Shown: positions 25,692 to 33,885 of the stretch, one piece after another
Layout of the letters: each line of letters begins with the position of its first letter
How positions within the stretch are numbered: the stretch's first letter is position 1
Source: Alphaproteobacteria bacterium
GTDB taxonomy: Bacteria; Pseudomonadota; Alphaproteobacteria; Rhodobacterales; Rhodobacteraceae
Assembly: GCA_003697125.1 (NCBI GenBank)
Contig: RFGB01000212.1
Location: 1 to 39,909, forward strand
DNA length: 39,909 nt
Direction of reading: 5' to 3'
Program-made: the position numbers and the translations under genes
Notes under the pieces: generated by a model
What the model was told of the DNA's origin: nothing
The model's database searches: none
Seen by the model: only the letters and a program-made list of their open reading frames with translations

Positions 25692-27409
25692 GCCGCCCCC
25701 CTCAGCCGCGCCGTGGCCGCCTCGTCCACGCGGCCATCCGCATCGAGTGCCACGCGGTAGACCTCCCGCGCGGCCCGTGCGCTGACATAGCCCTGCGCCA
25801 CGTCCCGGGCCACCGCCGCCGGGTCGCGCCGCGCAGGGTCGCCATGGCCGCCGCCGCCCGGCGTCTCCAGCCGCAGCTTCTGGTCGCGCCGGAGGCGGAT
25901 GCCGGTCATCTTCGATGTCATGGGCGGCGCGTTCCAGCCCGTCGCGCCCTCCCAGGCGAAGCGGTTCGGCGCCGCGGGCAGGCCCCCGGCGACCCCCGGC
26001 GGCGGGTGCCGGCCGCGCTCGCCGAACAGGAAGGCCTCGGCCTCCTCGGCCATCAGCGCAAGCTCGTAGATCGCGCCCAGCCCGCCCCGGTGTTCACCCG
26101 GCCCCCCGGAATCGGGCCGCAGCGCCCATTGGGTGAACCGGACCGGATAGGCCGCCTCGAGGATCTCCAGCGGCGGGATGGTCGCGGTCGAGATCGGGGC
26201 GTTGCCGTGGCTCAGCCCGTCACCCCCGGCATGGCCGCCATGGCCGCCGCCGAAGAAGCTGAACATCACCCAGCGCCCGCCCCCCTCGCGCCGGCCGGTG
26301 ACCGACAGGGCGTTGATGGTGCCATAGGCCGGCGCCACCGCGCGCTCGGGGGCGATCCTGGCCACCGCCTGGAAGATGACGTCGATCAGCCGCAGGATGG
26401 TCTCGGTATAGCCGCCGACCGGGCGGGGATTGCGCGCATCGAGGATCGAGCCGTCGGGGATGCGGATCTCCACCGGCTCCAGCACCCCGGCATTGGCCGG
26501 CACCTCGACGAAGACGTGCTTCAGCGCGACATAGCAGGCCGCGATGGTCGTCGCGCGCGAGATGTTGACCGGCCCCTGTGCGGCGGGAGCCGAACGCGAG
26601 AAGTCCAGCACCAGCCGGTCGCCCGCCACGGTCATGTCGAGCGCGATGCGCAGCGGCTCGTCCACGATCCCGTCATTGTCCAGCAGGTCGTCGGCCGAGA
26701 CGCTGCCGTCGGGAAGCCCGGCGATCTGGGCGCGCATCATCGTCGCCGCTCGCTCCTTCAGCGCCGCGAAGGCCGCGCGCAGCGTGTCCGCGCCATATTC
26801 GGCGATCAGGGCGCCGATCCGGCGCACCCCCAGATCCAGCGCCCCGATCTGGCCCTGCAGGTCGCCATAGAGCGACAGCGGCAGCCGGGAATTCGCCGAC
26901 AGGATGTCGACGACGTCCTGCACCAGCTCGCCGCGGTGGAACAGCCTGACCGGCGGGATCAGCATGCCCTCCTGCAGGATCTCTGTCGCCACCGGATTGT
27001 AGTTGCCGGGAACATTGCCGCCCACATCGTGCCAGTGCCCGACCGAGGCCAGCCAGCAGAACAGCTCTCCGTCATGGAACACCGGCCGCACCAGGCGGAA
27101 GTCCGACAGATGCGTGCCCCCCGCGAAGGGGTCGTTGAAGATCCACACGTCGCCGTCGCTGATCCGGCCCTTCGCGCGCGCCATCACCGCGCGCACGCCG
27201 AAGGCCATGACGCCCACGAAGATCGGCAGCCCGGACTTGCCCTGCACCAGCGTGTCGCCGGTCGCCGCGTCATAGATGCCGTGGCTGGCGTCATGGGCCT
27301 CGGCGATGATCGGATTGAAGGCGGCGCGGAACAGGGTCGCGTCCATCTCGTCGGCGATCTGTTCCAGCCGCCCCTTCAGGATGGCGAGTGTGACGGGGTC
27401 GAGGCTCAT
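25688..27409 (-). CDS. Hydantoinase/oxoprolinase subunit B (HyuB)
   Basis: 573 aa, the usual length. B subunit that partners HyuA. Signatures: IFNDPFAGGTHLSDFRLVRPVF near residues 90-111, VGHWHDVGGNVPGNYNP, GHGGHAGGDGLSHGNAPIS, RPDSGGPGEHRGGLG, and the C-terminal GGGGHGDPARRDPAAVARDV. In this family A and B together couple ATP hydrolysis to ring opening. The ATG overlaps the stop of the lyase gene by 4 bp, which places HyuAB in one transcript with the aconitase-type and lyase genes. Confidence 0.92.
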   Translation of the reverse strand: MSLDPVTLAILKGRLEQIADEMDATLFRAAFNPIIAEAHDASHGIYDAATGDTLVQGKSGLPIFVGVMAFGVRAVMARAKGRISDGDVWIFNDPFAGGTHLSDFRLVRPVFHDGELFCWLASVGHWHDVGGNVPGNYNPVATEILQEGMLIPPVRLFHRGELVQDVVDILSANSRLPLSLYGDLQGQIGALDLGVRRIGALIAEYGADTLRAAFAALKERAATMMRAQIAGLPDGSVSADDLLDNDGIVDEPLRIALDMTVAGDRLVLDFSRSAPAAQGPVNISRATTIAACYVALKHVFVEVPANAGVLEPVEIRIPDGSILDARNPRPVGGYTETILRLIDVIFQAVARIAPERAVAPAYGTINALSVTGRREGGGRWVMFSFFGGGHGGHAGGDGLSHGNAPISTATIPPLEILEAAYPVRFTQWALRPDSGGPGEHRGGLGAIYELALMAEEAEAFLFGERGRHPPPGVAGGLPAAPNRFAWEGATGWNAPPMTSKMTGIRLRRDQKLRLETPGGGGHGDPARRDPAAVARDVAQGYVSARAAREVYRVALDADGRVDEAATARLRGAA

Positions 27410-28254
27410 TCGTAGCGTTTCCCGAGATCGAGCAGTTCCTTCGTGCCCAGCAGGTCGTTCAGCGCGGCGAAATCCAGCATCCGGTCGCGGAAGGGCAGGG
27501 TCGAGCCATGGGCGATCAGGCTGGCGTAATAGTCCTGCGCGGTGCGCACCAGCGCCCGCACGATCCCGCCGGGGAAGATGGCGATGCGAAAGCCCAGCGC
27601 CTGCAGCGCCGGCGCGTCCTGCAGCGGGGTGCGGCCGCCCTCGATCATGTTGGCCAGAAGCGGCACGCGGCGCGCGAACCGGTCGGCGATCGCGCGCAGC
27701 TCGGCCGTGTCGCGCGGCGCCTCGATGAACAGGATGTCGGCGCCCGCCTCGAGATAGGCCTCGGCCCGCGCCAGCGCCGCCTCGAACCCCTCGACCGCGA
27801 TGGCGTCGGTGCGCGCGATGATCAGCGCGTTGCGGCGGGCATCGACCGCGGCGCGGATCTTGCCGGCCATCTCGGCGGCGGGGATCAGCGACTTGCCGGC
27901 GAGATGGCCGCAGCGCTTGGGGAAGGTCTGATCCTCGATCTGCAGGGCATCGGCGCCCGCCCGCTCGAAGATCCGCACGGTGCGCTGCATGTTCAGCGCA
28001 TTGCCGAACCCCGTGTCGGCATCGACGATCAGCGGCGTGTCCACCCGCTCGCGGATCAGCGCGATGGTCTGGGCGACCTCGGTCGCGGTGACCAGCCCGA
28101 TGTCGGGCCGGCCCAGCCGGGTATAGGCGATCCCGGCCCCGGTCAGATACAGCGCCTCGGCCCCCGCCCGGGCCGCGATCAGCGCGGTCAGCGCGTCGGT
28201 CACGCCGGGCGCAAGCAGGATGCGCGCCTGGCCCAGCCTTTCCTTCAGGGTCAT
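27406..28254 (-). CDS. Isocitrate lyase/PEP mutase family lyase (2,3-dimethylmalate lyase-like)
   Basis: 282 aa. TIM-barrel lyase of the ICL/PEP-mutase superfamily. Metal-binding VDADTGFGN at 77-85 and IEDQTFPKRCGHLAGK at 106-121; the catalytic Cys of the KRCGH loop (Cys116) is present, which points to C-C lyase rather than PEP mutase activity. Relatives of this length include methylisocitrate lyase, oxaloacetate/petal-death-type hydrolases and the 2,3-dimethylmalate lyase of Eubacterium barkeri, which splits dimethylmalate to propionate and pyruvate. The two aconitase-type subunits upstream match the E. barkeri dmdA-dmdB-dml order and support a malate-derivative lyase. ATG 28254 overlaps the small-subunit stop by 4 bp; a longer in-frame reading into the small subunit is spurious. 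Confidence 0.88.
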   Translation of the reverse strand: MTLKERLGQARILLAPGVTDALTALIAARAGAEALYLTGAGIAYTRLGRPDIGLVTATEVAQTIALIRERVDTPLIVDADTGFGNALNMQRTVRIFERAGADALQIEDQTFPKRCGHLAGKSLIPAAEMAGKIRAAVDARRNALIIARTDAIAVEGFEAALARAEAYLEAGADILFIEAPRDTAELRAIADRFARRVPLLANMIEGGRTPLQDAPALQALGFRIAIFPGGIVRALVRTAQDYYASLIAHGSTLPFRDRMLDFAALNDLLGTKELLDLGKRYE

Positions 28255-28730
28255 GCCTGTCCTTTCAGCCTTGCCTTGAGCCAGGGCACCAGCCCGCCCG
28301 CGGCGATGATCGGCCGCAGGTTTTCGGGCAGGGGATCGAGCGGCACCGCCCGCCCCCCGACCAGCAGCCTGCCCGCGGCGATGTCGAGGGCGGCCTCGGC
28401 CCCGTCCTCGATGCCCGACAGATCCGGCGCGGTCAGGACCGGCAGCCCGAGATTGATCGCGTTGCGATAGAAGATGCCGGCGAAGCTTTCCGCGACCACC
28501 CCGGCCAGGCCCAGATGGCGCAGCGCCTCGGCCGCCTGTTCGCGCGAACTGCCCATGCCGAAATTGCGCCCGGCGACGATGATGTCGCCGCGCCGCACCC
28601 CGGCGGCGAAATCGGGCCGCACCGATTCGAGGCAATGGGCGGCGATCGCCTCGATTCCCCCCCGCATGTATTGGCCGGGCGCCAGCTGGTCGGTGTCGAT
28701 GTCGTCGGCAAGCCGCCAGATCCGGCCCAT
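28251..28730 (-). CDS. Aconitase-family small subunit (LeuD/DmdB-like hydratase swivel domain)
   Basis: 159 aa swivel subunit. Begins GRIWRLADDIDTDQLAPGQYM, the conserved DDIDTDQIxPG signature, with GRNFGMGSSREQAAEALRHLG at residues 53-73 (the substrate-binding SSRE loop) and AGIFYRNAINLGLPVL. This length fits the archaeal/bacterial IPMI-type and dimethylmaleate hydratase small subunits. A true leucine-pathway LeuD would normally sit with leuB or leuA, which are absent here. The ATG overlaps the large-subunit TGA by one base (TGATG), consistent with a stoichiometric heterodimer. Confidence 0.9.
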   Translation of the reverse strand: MGRIWRLADDIDTDQLAPGQYMRGGIEAIAAHCLESVRPDFAAGVRRGDIIVAGRNFGMGSSREQAAEALRHLGLAGVVAESFAGIFYRNAINLGLPVLTAPDLSGIEDGAEAALDIAAGRLLVGGRAVPLDPLPENLRPIIAAGGLVPWLKARLKGQA

Positions 28731-30034
28731 CAGGCAGCCTCCAGCATCTCGCGCGGGTCGGCGATCCGCCCCGCCACTGCCGATGCGGCCACCGTCATCG
28801 GCGAGCCGAGCCAGACCCGCGCCGATGGATCGCCCATGCGGCCGCGGAAGTTGCGCGCGGTGGAGGAGATGCAGCTGACCCCGGCCGCCAGCCGGTGCGC
28901 GCCATAGCCGGCGCAGATCCCGCAGGCATTGGGCAGGATGCGCGCGCCGGCCGCCTCGAACACCGCCATGATGCCATCGGCCGCGGCGCGTTCCTGATCG
29001 CGGCGGCTGGCCGGCGCGACCAGAAGCGTCACCCCCGGCGCCAGCCGCCGCCCGCGCAGGATCCGCGCCGCCGCCGCCAGATCGGCGTATTTGGCCCCGG
29101 TGCAGGCACCGATATAGGCGATGTCGATCCGCTCTCCGGCGGCATCGGCCACCGGGCCGGCATTGGCCGGCGAATGGGGCGCGGCGACCTGGGGCGGCAG
29201 GGCGGCGGCATCCAGCCGGTGATGCTCCGCAAGCCGCGCGCCGGGATCGGTGCGCAGCCCCTGCCAGTCGCCGGGATCGGCGCCGACCCCGGCCAGCCAT
29301 TGCGCCGTCACCTCGTCGGGCGCGATCAGCCCGACCTGCGCCCCCAGCTCGGCGGCCATGTTCGACAGGGTCATCCGTTCCTGCATCGGCAGGGCGGCAA
29401 TGGCCTCGCCGGCATATTCCACCGCCTGATAGCGCCCGCCATCCATGCCCAGCCGCGCGCACAGGGCCAGCATCATGTCCTTGGCCATCACCCCCGGGCT
29501 CAGCCGGCCGCGCCACTCGATCAGGATGGTCTCGGGAACCCGGATCCAGATCTCGCCCGTGGCCAGCACGCCCGCCATCTCTGTGGCGCCGACCCCGAAC
29601 ATGTAGGCCCCGAAGGCGCCGCCGGTGGGCGAATGGCTGTCGCCGCCCACCACGAACATGCCCGGCCGCAGATGCCCCGCCTCGGGCAGCACCACATGGC
29701 AGATGCCGACCCCGTCATGGAAGGCGACGCCGGTCTCGCGCGCCCATTCGCGGGTCAGCGCCAGGATGCGCGCACCCTCCTCGGTGTCGCCCGGCACGAA
29801 ATGGTCCGAGATCAGCACCACCTTCGCCGGGTCCCACAGCCCGACGCCCAGTTCGCGCAGGATGGGGGCGACGCGCCGCGGCCCGCCCGAATCATGGATC
29901 ATGGCCAGATCGACACGCGCGGTGACCACCTCGCCCGGCGCGACCGGCCGCCCGCAGGCCCGCGCGATGATCTTCTGGGCAAGGGTCGTGGCGCCGGTCG
30001 CCGCACCTTCCGCCCGCCCGCCTGAAGCCGTCAT
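28730..30034 (-). CDS. Aconitase-family large subunit (LeuC/DmdA-like [4Fe-4S] hydratase)
   Basis: 434 aa. Short-form aconitase/IPMI large subunit. TLAQKIIARACGRPVAPGE opens the domain; VVGGDSHSPTGGAFGAYMFGVGATEMA lies at 128-154. The three cluster ligands are Cys311 (IGACTGAKY), Cys371 and Cys374 (NACGICAGYG), so a [4Fe-4S] hydratase is expected. Candidate substrates are methyl- or dimethyl-maleate-type acids. ATG 30034 has GAGGGG 8 nt upstream; an in-frame ATG at 30073 would add 13 unconserved residues. First gene of the six-gene operon, divergent from the SnoaL-like gene across 68 bases. Confidence 0.9.
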   Translation of the reverse strand: MTASGGRAEGAATGATTLAQKIIARACGRPVAPGEVVTARVDLAMIHDSGGPRRVAPILRELGVGLWDPAKVVLISDHFVPGDTEEGARILALTREWARETGVAFHDGVGICHVVLPEAGHLRPGMFVVGGDSHSPTGGAFGAYMFGVGATEMAGVLATGEIWIRVPETILIEWRGRLSPGVMAKDMMLALCARLGMDGGRYQAVEYAGEAIAALPMQERMTLSNMAAELGAQVGLIAPDEVTAQWLAGVGADPGDWQGLRTDPGARLAEHHRLDAAALPPQVAAPHSPANAGPVADAAGERIDIAYIGACTGAKYADLAAAARILRGRRLAPGVTLLVAPASRRDQERAAADGIMAVFEAAGARILPNACGICAGYGAHRLAAGVSCISSTARNFRGRMGDPSARVWLGSPMTVAASAVAGRIADPREMLEAA

Positions 30035-30102
30035 CGCCAACCCCTCGCATTCGTCGCGCCAGAGTCTTAGCATCGGCCCCGGAGAATGCCAGAGGAGGAG
30101 CC

Positions 30103-30486
30103 ATGCCGGCCGAGGACATCGTTCGCAGCTATCTCGCGGCGCTGGAGGAACGGGAGATCGCGCGCGCCGAGGCGATGCTCGCGCCGGGGCATGTCAGCGT
30201 CTTTCCGGGCGGGGCGCGCCTGTCGGGCCCGCGCGAGGTGGTCGCCTGGGCCGCGTCGCGCTATCGCTGGGTGCGCAAGCGGATCGAGCGGGTGGATGCC
30301 GCGGGCGACACGGTCTATGTCCTCGGCACGCTCTACGGCGAATGGCCGGACGGATCGGCCTTCGAGGGGATCCGATTCATCGACCGGTTCGAGCTGCGCG
30401 ACGGGCGCATCGCGCGCATCGACGTGTGGAACGATCTTGCCGAGGTCCGGGCCGCCGCCCGGGCACCGCAGCCCGCCGGGGGCTGA
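30103..30486 (+). CDS. SnoaL-like (nuclear transport factor 2 fold) polyketide cyclase-like protein
   Basis: 127 aa small alpha+beta barrel protein. Starts EDIVRSYLAALEEREIARAEAML, then GPREVVAWAASRYRWVRKRIERVD and a C-terminal strand pair FIDRFELRDGRIARIDVWNDLAE, typical of SnoaL/NTF2-like proteins. Members are diverse hydrolases, isomerases or ligand-binding proteins, so no reaction is assigned. AGGAGGAG gives a very good ribosome binding site for ATG 30103. It is divergent from the dmd/hyu-type operon, with a short shared promoter region, and ends 16 bases from the convergent feruloyl-CoA synthase gene. It might serve the former pathway. Confidence 0.8.
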   Translation: MPAEDIVRSYLAALEEREIARAEAMLAPGHVSVFPGGARLSGPREVVAWAASRYRWVRKRIERVDAAGDTVYVLGTLYGEWPDGSAFEGIRFIDRFELRDGRIARIDVWNDLAEVRAAARAPQPAGG

Positions 30487-30502
30487 GCGCGGCCTTCGCC
30501 GG

Positions 30503-32374
30503 TCAGCCGCTGCGCGCCGGGCTGCGGGCCAGGATCACCCGCGGGTCGGCGTCGTCATAGAGCGCCGCGACCAGATCGGCCCTGTTGCGCAGGATGTTGC
30601 GCTGGTTCAGCGATCCCTTGTCGGTGATCTCGCCCCGCTCGGGTTCGGGCGGGCTGTCGAGCAGGATCGCGCGGGCGACGCGGCTGGCCGAACCCGTCGC
30701 CGCCGCGGCATGGGCGGCCAGCCTTTCGGCCAGCGCCCGGCGCACCGCGGGATGGGCAAGGACGGCGGCGTCGTCCAGCGATCCGGAATCCCCGGATCCG
30801 ATCAGCGCCCGCAGCGCGGCGATGTCGGGCAGCATCAGCGCGCCGATCTCGGCCCGTCCCTCGCCCGCCAGCACCGCATCGCGCACCAGCCCGCCCATCT
30901 CGTTGACCAGCCGGCCGCGCAGCGGCCCCACCGCGACGAAGGTGCCGGTCACCAGCTTGAAGTTCTCGGCCAGCCTTCCGTCGAAGAAGAAGCCGGCCTC
31001 GGGCCGCCCCGGCACCGCAAAGCGGATCGCGTCGCCCAGCCGGTAGAATCCCTCCTCGTCGAAGGCCTGGGCGGTCAGCGCGGGATTGCGCCAGTAGCCC
31101 GGCGTGACCGAGGGGCTCTTGATGCGGCATTCCAGCTTGTCGCCCACCGGAACCAGCTTCAGATGCACCCCCTGCGCGGGGATCCCGACATTGTCGGGGC
31201 GCTCCTCCTCGACCATCCCGCACAGCGCGAAGGGGCCGGTCTCGGTCGCGCCCAGCGAGGATGAGCGCAGGACCCGTTCGCCCACCGCACGTTCGGACAG
31301 CGCCGCCAGCCTGTCCCAGCAATGGCGCGACATCGGCGCCCCGGCATACATCAGGTATTGCAGGCGGCTGAAGAAGTTGCGCGCAAGCGCCGCGTCCTCC
31401 TCCATCGCCCGGACCAGAAGTTCATGCCCGGCGGGGACATTGAAATACCATGTCGGCGCCACCTCGCGCAGGTTGCGCAAGGTGGTCCCGATCGCCTCGG
31501 GCGTGGGCTTGCCCGCGTCGATGTGATAGCTGCCGCCGTTGAACAGCGACAGGTAGAACACCTTGGTGCCGGCCGCGACGTGGTTCCACGGCGCCCAGTC
31601 CACGATCACGGGGGGCGTGTCGCGCAGGAAGGCATAGGCATCCAGCACCATCGCCTGGTTCGAGGCGATGTTGCCGTGGGTCTGGATCACCGCCTTCGGG
31701 CTGCCGGTGGTCCCCGACGTGAACAGGAACTTGGCGATGGTGTCGGGGCCGACGGCCTGATGGGCGCGGTCCACCGCCTCGTCGGGCCGCGTGGAGACGA
31801 GATCGTCAAGGGCAATGCCCCGCCCGGGCAGCGGGTTGGTCCGGCTGACCACCGGCAGGTCGGGGGGGAAGACCGCCTCGATCGCGGCGCGGAAGCGCGC
31901 GCCGTCCTCGGCATAGATCAGGCCGGGGGTCAGCTGGCGCGCCACCTCGCGCAGCTTGACCGGATCCGCCGCGGCCAGCGAATAGGCGGGCGCGATGGCC
32001 GCCGAGGGTATGCCCACATGCTGGGCGGCCAGGGCCATCAGCGCATGGCCGATGCTGTTGCCCGACAGGATCGCCAGCGGCCGTTCGGCCGAAAGGCCCA
32101 TGTTCAGCAGCGCCGCGGCGATGGCACGCACCTGCGCCAGCGCCTCGGCATAGGTCACGCGCTGCCATTCCCCATCCCCCGCGGGTCCGGCGCGCTCGGC
32201 CATCCAGACCCGTTCCGGCGCCTCCCGCGCCCAGCGGATCAGCGGATCGGTGACGCTGCGCTCCCACGGGCCCAGCGGATCTTCCCGCCAGACATGGATG
32301 CTGCCGTCGGGGCGGGTATCCATCGCCAGCTTCGGGTTCCAGGTGCGGATCCTCCTGAGCGGTGCCTTGGCCAT
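30503..32374 (-). CDS. Feruloyl-CoA synthase-like acyl-CoA ligase
   Basis: 623 aa, the length usual for feruloyl-CoA synthases of this class. ANL adenylation motif FLFTSGTTGSPKAVIQTHGNI at 216-236. The subfamily shows VIVDWAPWNHVAAGTKVFYLSLFNGGSYHIDAGKP as segments, then SSLGATETGPF, and FFFDGRLAENFKLVTGTFVAVGPLRG in place of the usual hinge. The C-terminal Lys lies in RGEITDKGSLNQRNIL. It activates hydroxycinnamates (ferulate, p-coumarate, caffeate) with ATP and CoA. It is divergent from a crotonase-MarR-amidohydrolase-TRAP set, as in other hydroxycinnamate loci. GGAGGGAAGG precedes ATG 32374. The true substrate may be another aryl-propenoate. Confidence 0.85.
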   Translation of the reverse strand: MAKAPLRRIRTWNPKLAMDTRPDGSIHVWREDPLGPWERSVTDPLIRWAREAPERVWMAERAGPAGDGEWQRVTYAEALAQVRAIAAALLNMGLSAERPLAILSGNSIGHALMALAAQHVGIPSAAIAPAYSLAAADPVKLREVARQLTPGLIYAEDGARFRAAIEAVFPPDLPVVSRTNPLPGRGIALDDLVSTRPDEAVDRAHQAVGPDTIAKFLFTSGTTGSPKAVIQTHGNIASNQAMVLDAYAFLRDTPPVIVDWAPWNHVAAGTKVFYLSLFNGGSYHIDAGKPTPEAIGTTLRNLREVAPTWYFNVPAGHELLVRAMEEDAALARNFFSRLQYLMYAGAPMSRHCWDRLAALSERAVGERVLRSSSLGATETGPFALCGMVEEERPDNVGIPAQGVHLKLVPVGDKLECRIKSPSVTPGYWRNPALTAQAFDEEGFYRLGDAIRFAVPGRPEAGFFFDGRLAENFKLVTGTFVAVGPLRGRLVNEMGGLVRDAVLAGEGRAEIGALMLPDIAALRALIGSGDSGSLDDAAVLAHPAVRRALAERLAAHAAAATGSASRVARAILLDSPPEPERGEITDKGSLNQRNILRNRADLVAALYDDADPRVILARSPARSG

Positions 32375-32427
32375 TCCTTCCCTCCGATAAGCGGCCGGCA
32401 CGGACCGGCGCCTCCCGGCCCGCCATC

Positions 32428-32467
32428 TTGACGCGGGCCGGCAAATTTGTCTACTTGGAAACAAATT
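32428..32467. promoter_or_regulatory. Divergent promoter/operator with AT-rich 24-bp palindrome
   Basis: The 24-bp imperfect palindrome at 32444-32467 (arms AATTTGT / ACAAATT exact, 9 of 12 pairs matching overall) is a striking AT-rich island in the feruloyl-CoA synthase/crotonase gap. On the + strand TTGACG (32428-32433) and TCTACT (32450-32455) form a likely promoter with 16-bp spacing; the -10 lies inside the palindrome. A MarR-type operator is the natural reading, since a MarR gene is third in the locus. Confidence 0.6.
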
Positions 32468-32564
32468 CGCCCCACCCCGCGGCTCCGGCCCGAAGGGCGG
32501 GGCCGGGCGGGTTGCGGCGCGCGGTGATGCCGCGCGGCGAAGGCGCGGCGGAAGGGGTGTGGTG

Positions 32565-33368
32565 ATGACGGCCGGCACTGGCGCGGACGGGCTTCTCAGC
32601 TGGGAAATGCGCGATGGCGTCGCCCTGATCGGGCTGAACCGGCCGGCCAAGCGCAACGCGATCAGCGATGCGGTGATCGCCGCGATCGACGAGGCGGTCG
32701 CCCGGGCCGAGGCGGAGGCGAGAGCCGGGGTGATCTTCGGCCATGGCGGGAATTTCTCGGCCGGGCTGGACCTTGCCGAGCAGGCCGAGCGCTCGGCGCT
32801 GGACGATCTGGAGAATTCGCGCCGGTGGGGGCGGGCCTTCGACCGCATCCAGCGCGGTCGCCTGCCCTGGTTCGCCGCGCTGCAGGGCGCGGTGATCGGG
32901 GGCGGGCTGGAACTCGCCGCGGCGGTGCATGTGCGGGTGGCCGACGAGACCGCCTATTTCGCCCTGCCCGAGGGGCAGCGCGGGATCTACACCGGCGGCG
33001 GGGCCTCGGTGCGCGTTGCCCGGCTGATGGGGGCCCATCGCATGGCCGACATGATGCTGACCGGCCGCGTCGTCACCGCCGCCGAGGCCGAGGCCTGGGG
33101 CGTCGTGCAGTATCGCGTGCCGGCGGGCGAGGCGCTGGCGCGGGCCGAGGCGCTGGCCCGGAAGGCCGCCTCCAACGCGCCGCTGTCGAATTTCGCCATC
33201 ATCCAGGCCCTGCCGCGCATCCAGGACATGAGCCATGAGGACGGCCTGTTCGCCGAAAGGCTGATGGCGGCCCTGACCATGACCACGCCCGAGGCCAGGG
33301 CCAACCTGCGCGCCTTCTTGGAGAAGCGGGCGGGCCGGCTGGCGGTGCCGGACGAGGCCGATGACTAG
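32565..33368 (+). CDS. Crotonase-family enoyl-CoA hydratase (hydroxycinnamoyl-CoA hydratase/lyase candidate)
   Basis: 267 aa. Crotonase domain with HGGNFSAGLDLAE near residues 64-76, FAALQGAVIGGGLELAAAVHVRVADETAYFALPEGQRGIYTGGGASVRVARLMG in the centre (read as short motifs), and the Glu of LPEGQRGIY, the usual acid/base position. It probably hydrates feruloyl- or coumaroyl-CoA and may cleave it to the benzaldehyde and acetyl-CoA. No aldehyde dehydrogenase is nearby, so a beta-oxidative route or an aldehyde dehydrogenase elsewhere is possible. ATG 32565 was selected over two upstream in-frame GTGs because GGAAGGGG lies 7 nt before it. The stop overlaps the MarR start by 8 bp. Confidence 0.85.
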   Translation: MTAGTGADGLLSWEMRDGVALIGLNRPAKRNAISDAVIAAIDEAVARAEAEARAGVIFGHGGNFSAGLDLAEQAERSALDDLENSRRWGRAFDRIQRGRLPWFAALQGAVIGGGLELAAAVHVRVADETAYFALPEGQRGIYTGGGASVRVARLMGAHRMADMMLTGRVVTAAEAEAWGVVQYRVPAGEALARAEALARKAASNAPLSNFAIIQALPRIQDMSHEDGLFAERLMAALTMTTPEARANLRAFLEKRAGRLAVPDEADD

Positions 33369-33885
33369 GCCGGGGGGATCGCGGGTCACGGTCCTGCCCG
33401 CGCCCGGGCGGGAGCCGCAGGCCCCCCCGGCGGCCGATCCGTCCTCGCTGGCGCTGGGCGCGCTGGAGGATTCGCTGGGCTTCCTTCTGCGCATCGCCCA
33501 GCTGCAGGCATTCGAACGCTTCTATGCCGCCGTGGCGGGGCATGATCTGCGCGCCGGCGCCTTCACCATCCTGTGGGTGATCGGGCTGAACCCGGGCGTG
33601 CGCCAGGGCGTGCTGGCCGAAAGGCTGATGATCAAGCGCGCGCACATGGCCAAGCTGATCCGCGCGCTGGAACTGGCCGGCCTGGTCGCGCGCACCCCCT
33701 CGCGCGAGGATCGCCGCGCCGTCGAGCTGCGCCTGACCCCGGCCGGGCGCCGGCATGTCGAGCTGCGCGCCGCGGCCTTCTTCGCGCCCGACAGCGCACC
33801 GCCGACGAGTCTCAGCGCCGCCGAGACCCGCACGCTGATCGGGCTGTTGCGAAAGCTGACCGGAATCGGCGAGGAGGCGCCATGA
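33361..33885 (+). CDS. MarR family regulator of the hydroxycinnamate-type locus
   Basis: 174 aa. After a disordered Pro-rich N-terminus of about 28 residues comes a winged-helix domain: FTILWVIGLNPGVRQGVLAERLMIKRAHMAKLIRALELAGLVAR and the wing SREDRRAVELRLTPAGRRH. MarR proteins such as FerR and CouR repress hydroxycinnamate genes and are released by the aryl-CoA. The palindrome at 32444-32467 is the obvious candidate site, an inference from position. Overlaps the crotonase gene by 8 bp and the amidohydrolase gene by 4 bp. Confidence 0.87.
   Translation: MTRPGGSRVTVLPAPGREPQAPPAADPSSLALGALEDSLGFLLRIAQLQAFERFYAAVAGHDLRAGAFTILWVIGLNPGVRQGVLAERLMIKRAHMAKLIRALELAGLVARTPSREDRRAVELRLTPAGRRHVELRAAAFFAPDSAPPTSLSAAETRTLIGLLRKLTGIGEEAP

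Noticed and set aside
23649-27409. Acetone carboxylase (Acx) reading of the HyuA/HyuB pair
   Set aside because: There is no gamma subunit gene, and both proteins carry hydantoinase/oxoprolinase signatures with the usual B-subunit C-terminus.
28251-30034. Reading the aconitase-type pair as leuCD of leucine synthesis
   Set aside because: No leuA or leuB nearby, coupling to HyuAB and a malate-type lyase, and a catabolic setting. Leucine function is not excluded by sequence alone, but context is against it.
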